DNA of 5,658 nt from Bacillota bacterium (lineage in GTDB: Bacteria > Bacillota_A > Clostridia > Peptostreptococcales > Anaerovoracaceae). Below are positions 5,477-5,658 of this stretch, piece after piece. The stretch is from assembly GCA_017438085.1 (NCBI GenBank), contig JAFRWH010000121.1, forward strand, positions 1-5,658, in the 5' to 3' direction. Position 1 is the first letter of the stretch, and each line of letters starts with the position of its first letter. The translations under genes were made by a program, and so were the position numbers. Under the pieces are notes generated by a model. It was not told where the DNA came from, did no database searches, and saw nothing but the letters and a program-made list of their open reading frames with translations.

Positions 5477-5658
5477 TCATCCATGCCCTCCTTCTCCCTG
5501 GCAGCCTCATTGATAGCAGCATCATCATTACCCATCATCGCATCGTAGATCTTGAAATAGCTGCCTGTGGAAGCCAGTATCTCGACGCTGTTGACCAGCG
5601 CGGTGCTTCCGTTGCGGCTGAGCATTGTCTCATTTTTACCTGTTCCGAGCACCGCCTG
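5404..5658 (-). CDS. Unrecognised Tad-locus protein, C-terminal 84 residues (5' end beyond the window)
   Basis: The frame is open through the right edge and ends in TAA at 5404. The visible part starts QAVLGTGKNETMLSRNGSTA and continues with VNSVEILASTGSYFKIYDA, an acidic/alanine-rich helix (MGNDDAAINEAAREKEGM), a Trp/Pro stretch (DPDWRPPRF) and a final hydrophobic strand, SLLIVLQTQ. I do not recognise a family. The slot before TadZ is often held by a CpaB-like (SAF) exported protein in Tad operons, and the phrase LVNSVEILAS recalls the strand following the SAF core, but this is a weak guess. No true start is visible: the GTG at 5652 has upstream codons in frame. The 76-base gap to tadZ is unusually large here, and an alternative frame continues across it, so the C-terminus may be truncated by a frameshift. 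Confidence 0.7.
   Translation of the reverse strand, partial: QAVLGTGKNETMLSRNGSTALVNSVEILASTGSYFKIYDAMMGNDDAAINEAAREKEGMDDPDWRPPRFSDPMERSLLIVLQTQ
5457..5470. repeat. Perfect 14-base palindrome inside the upstream gene
   Basis: TTGGAGGCCTCCAA equals its own reverse complement. On the transcript it could form only a five-pair stem with a four-base loop. It lies within the stretch where two frames are open and is about 50 bases before the TAA at 5404. No function is evident; it could be a chance product of Trp-Arg-Pro-Pro codons. Confidence 0.5.

Noticed and set aside
1..5658. CRISPR array, tRNA or rRNA genes, insertion sequences, phage genes
   Set aside because: No regularly spaced repeats, cloverleaf-like segments, transposase motifs or flanking inverted repeats were seen in the window.

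Overview
The window holds most of a Tad (tight adherence, Flp-type) pilus or secretion operon. It is read entirely on the minus strand, from the right edge towards the left, and is followed by the first codons of what looks like a 6-phosphofructokinase gene. Near-balanced base composition, strong AGGAG-type ribosome sites, frequent ATA isoleucine codons, no secretin or outer-membrane gene in view, and the divergent form of the Tad proteins together suggest a monoderm Clostridia-type bacterium (Lachnospiraceae-like). That assignment is an inference, not proven by any marker gene here.

Layout in transcription order: (1) 3' end of an unrecognised protein (5404-5658), with a second open frame running on to 5330 that may be its displaced C-terminus; (2) a TadZ/CpaE-like atypical MinD/ParA ATPase (4578-5327); (3) a CpaF/TadA-like secretion ATPase (3092-4585); (4) a TadB-like inner-membrane platform protein (2172-3095); (5) a short TadC-like platform protein (1517-2161); (6) two tandem paralogous mini-pilin-like peptides of 58 and 49 residues (1318-1494 and 1153-1302); (7) two larger proteins with one N-terminal membrane segment, probably pseudopilins or TadE/F-like minor subunits (695-1129 and 224-673); (8) a strong hairpin (173-205), read as the operon terminator; (9) a small promoter and ribosome-site region, then the pfkA-like start (1-45). 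No gap between genes exceeds about 180 bases.

How the parts probably work together: TadZ positions the machine. CpaF/TadA is the cytoplasmic hexameric motor. TadB and TadC form the membrane platform on which the motor acts. The four small N-terminally anchored proteins are candidates for the fibre or its minor subunits. Overlaps of 8 and 4 bases and gaps of 10-24 bases show one tightly coupled transcript; only the junction upstream of tadZ breaks this pattern, if the annotated stop is taken at face value. The prepilin peptidase, any canonical Flp pilin and the operon promoter are not in the window and may lie beyond the right edge.

The unusual points are: non-canonical P-loops in both NTPases; mini-pilins lacking the usual Flp processing motif; a half-length TadC; and a well-formed open frame overlapping and extending past the first gene's stop, suggesting a frameshift.
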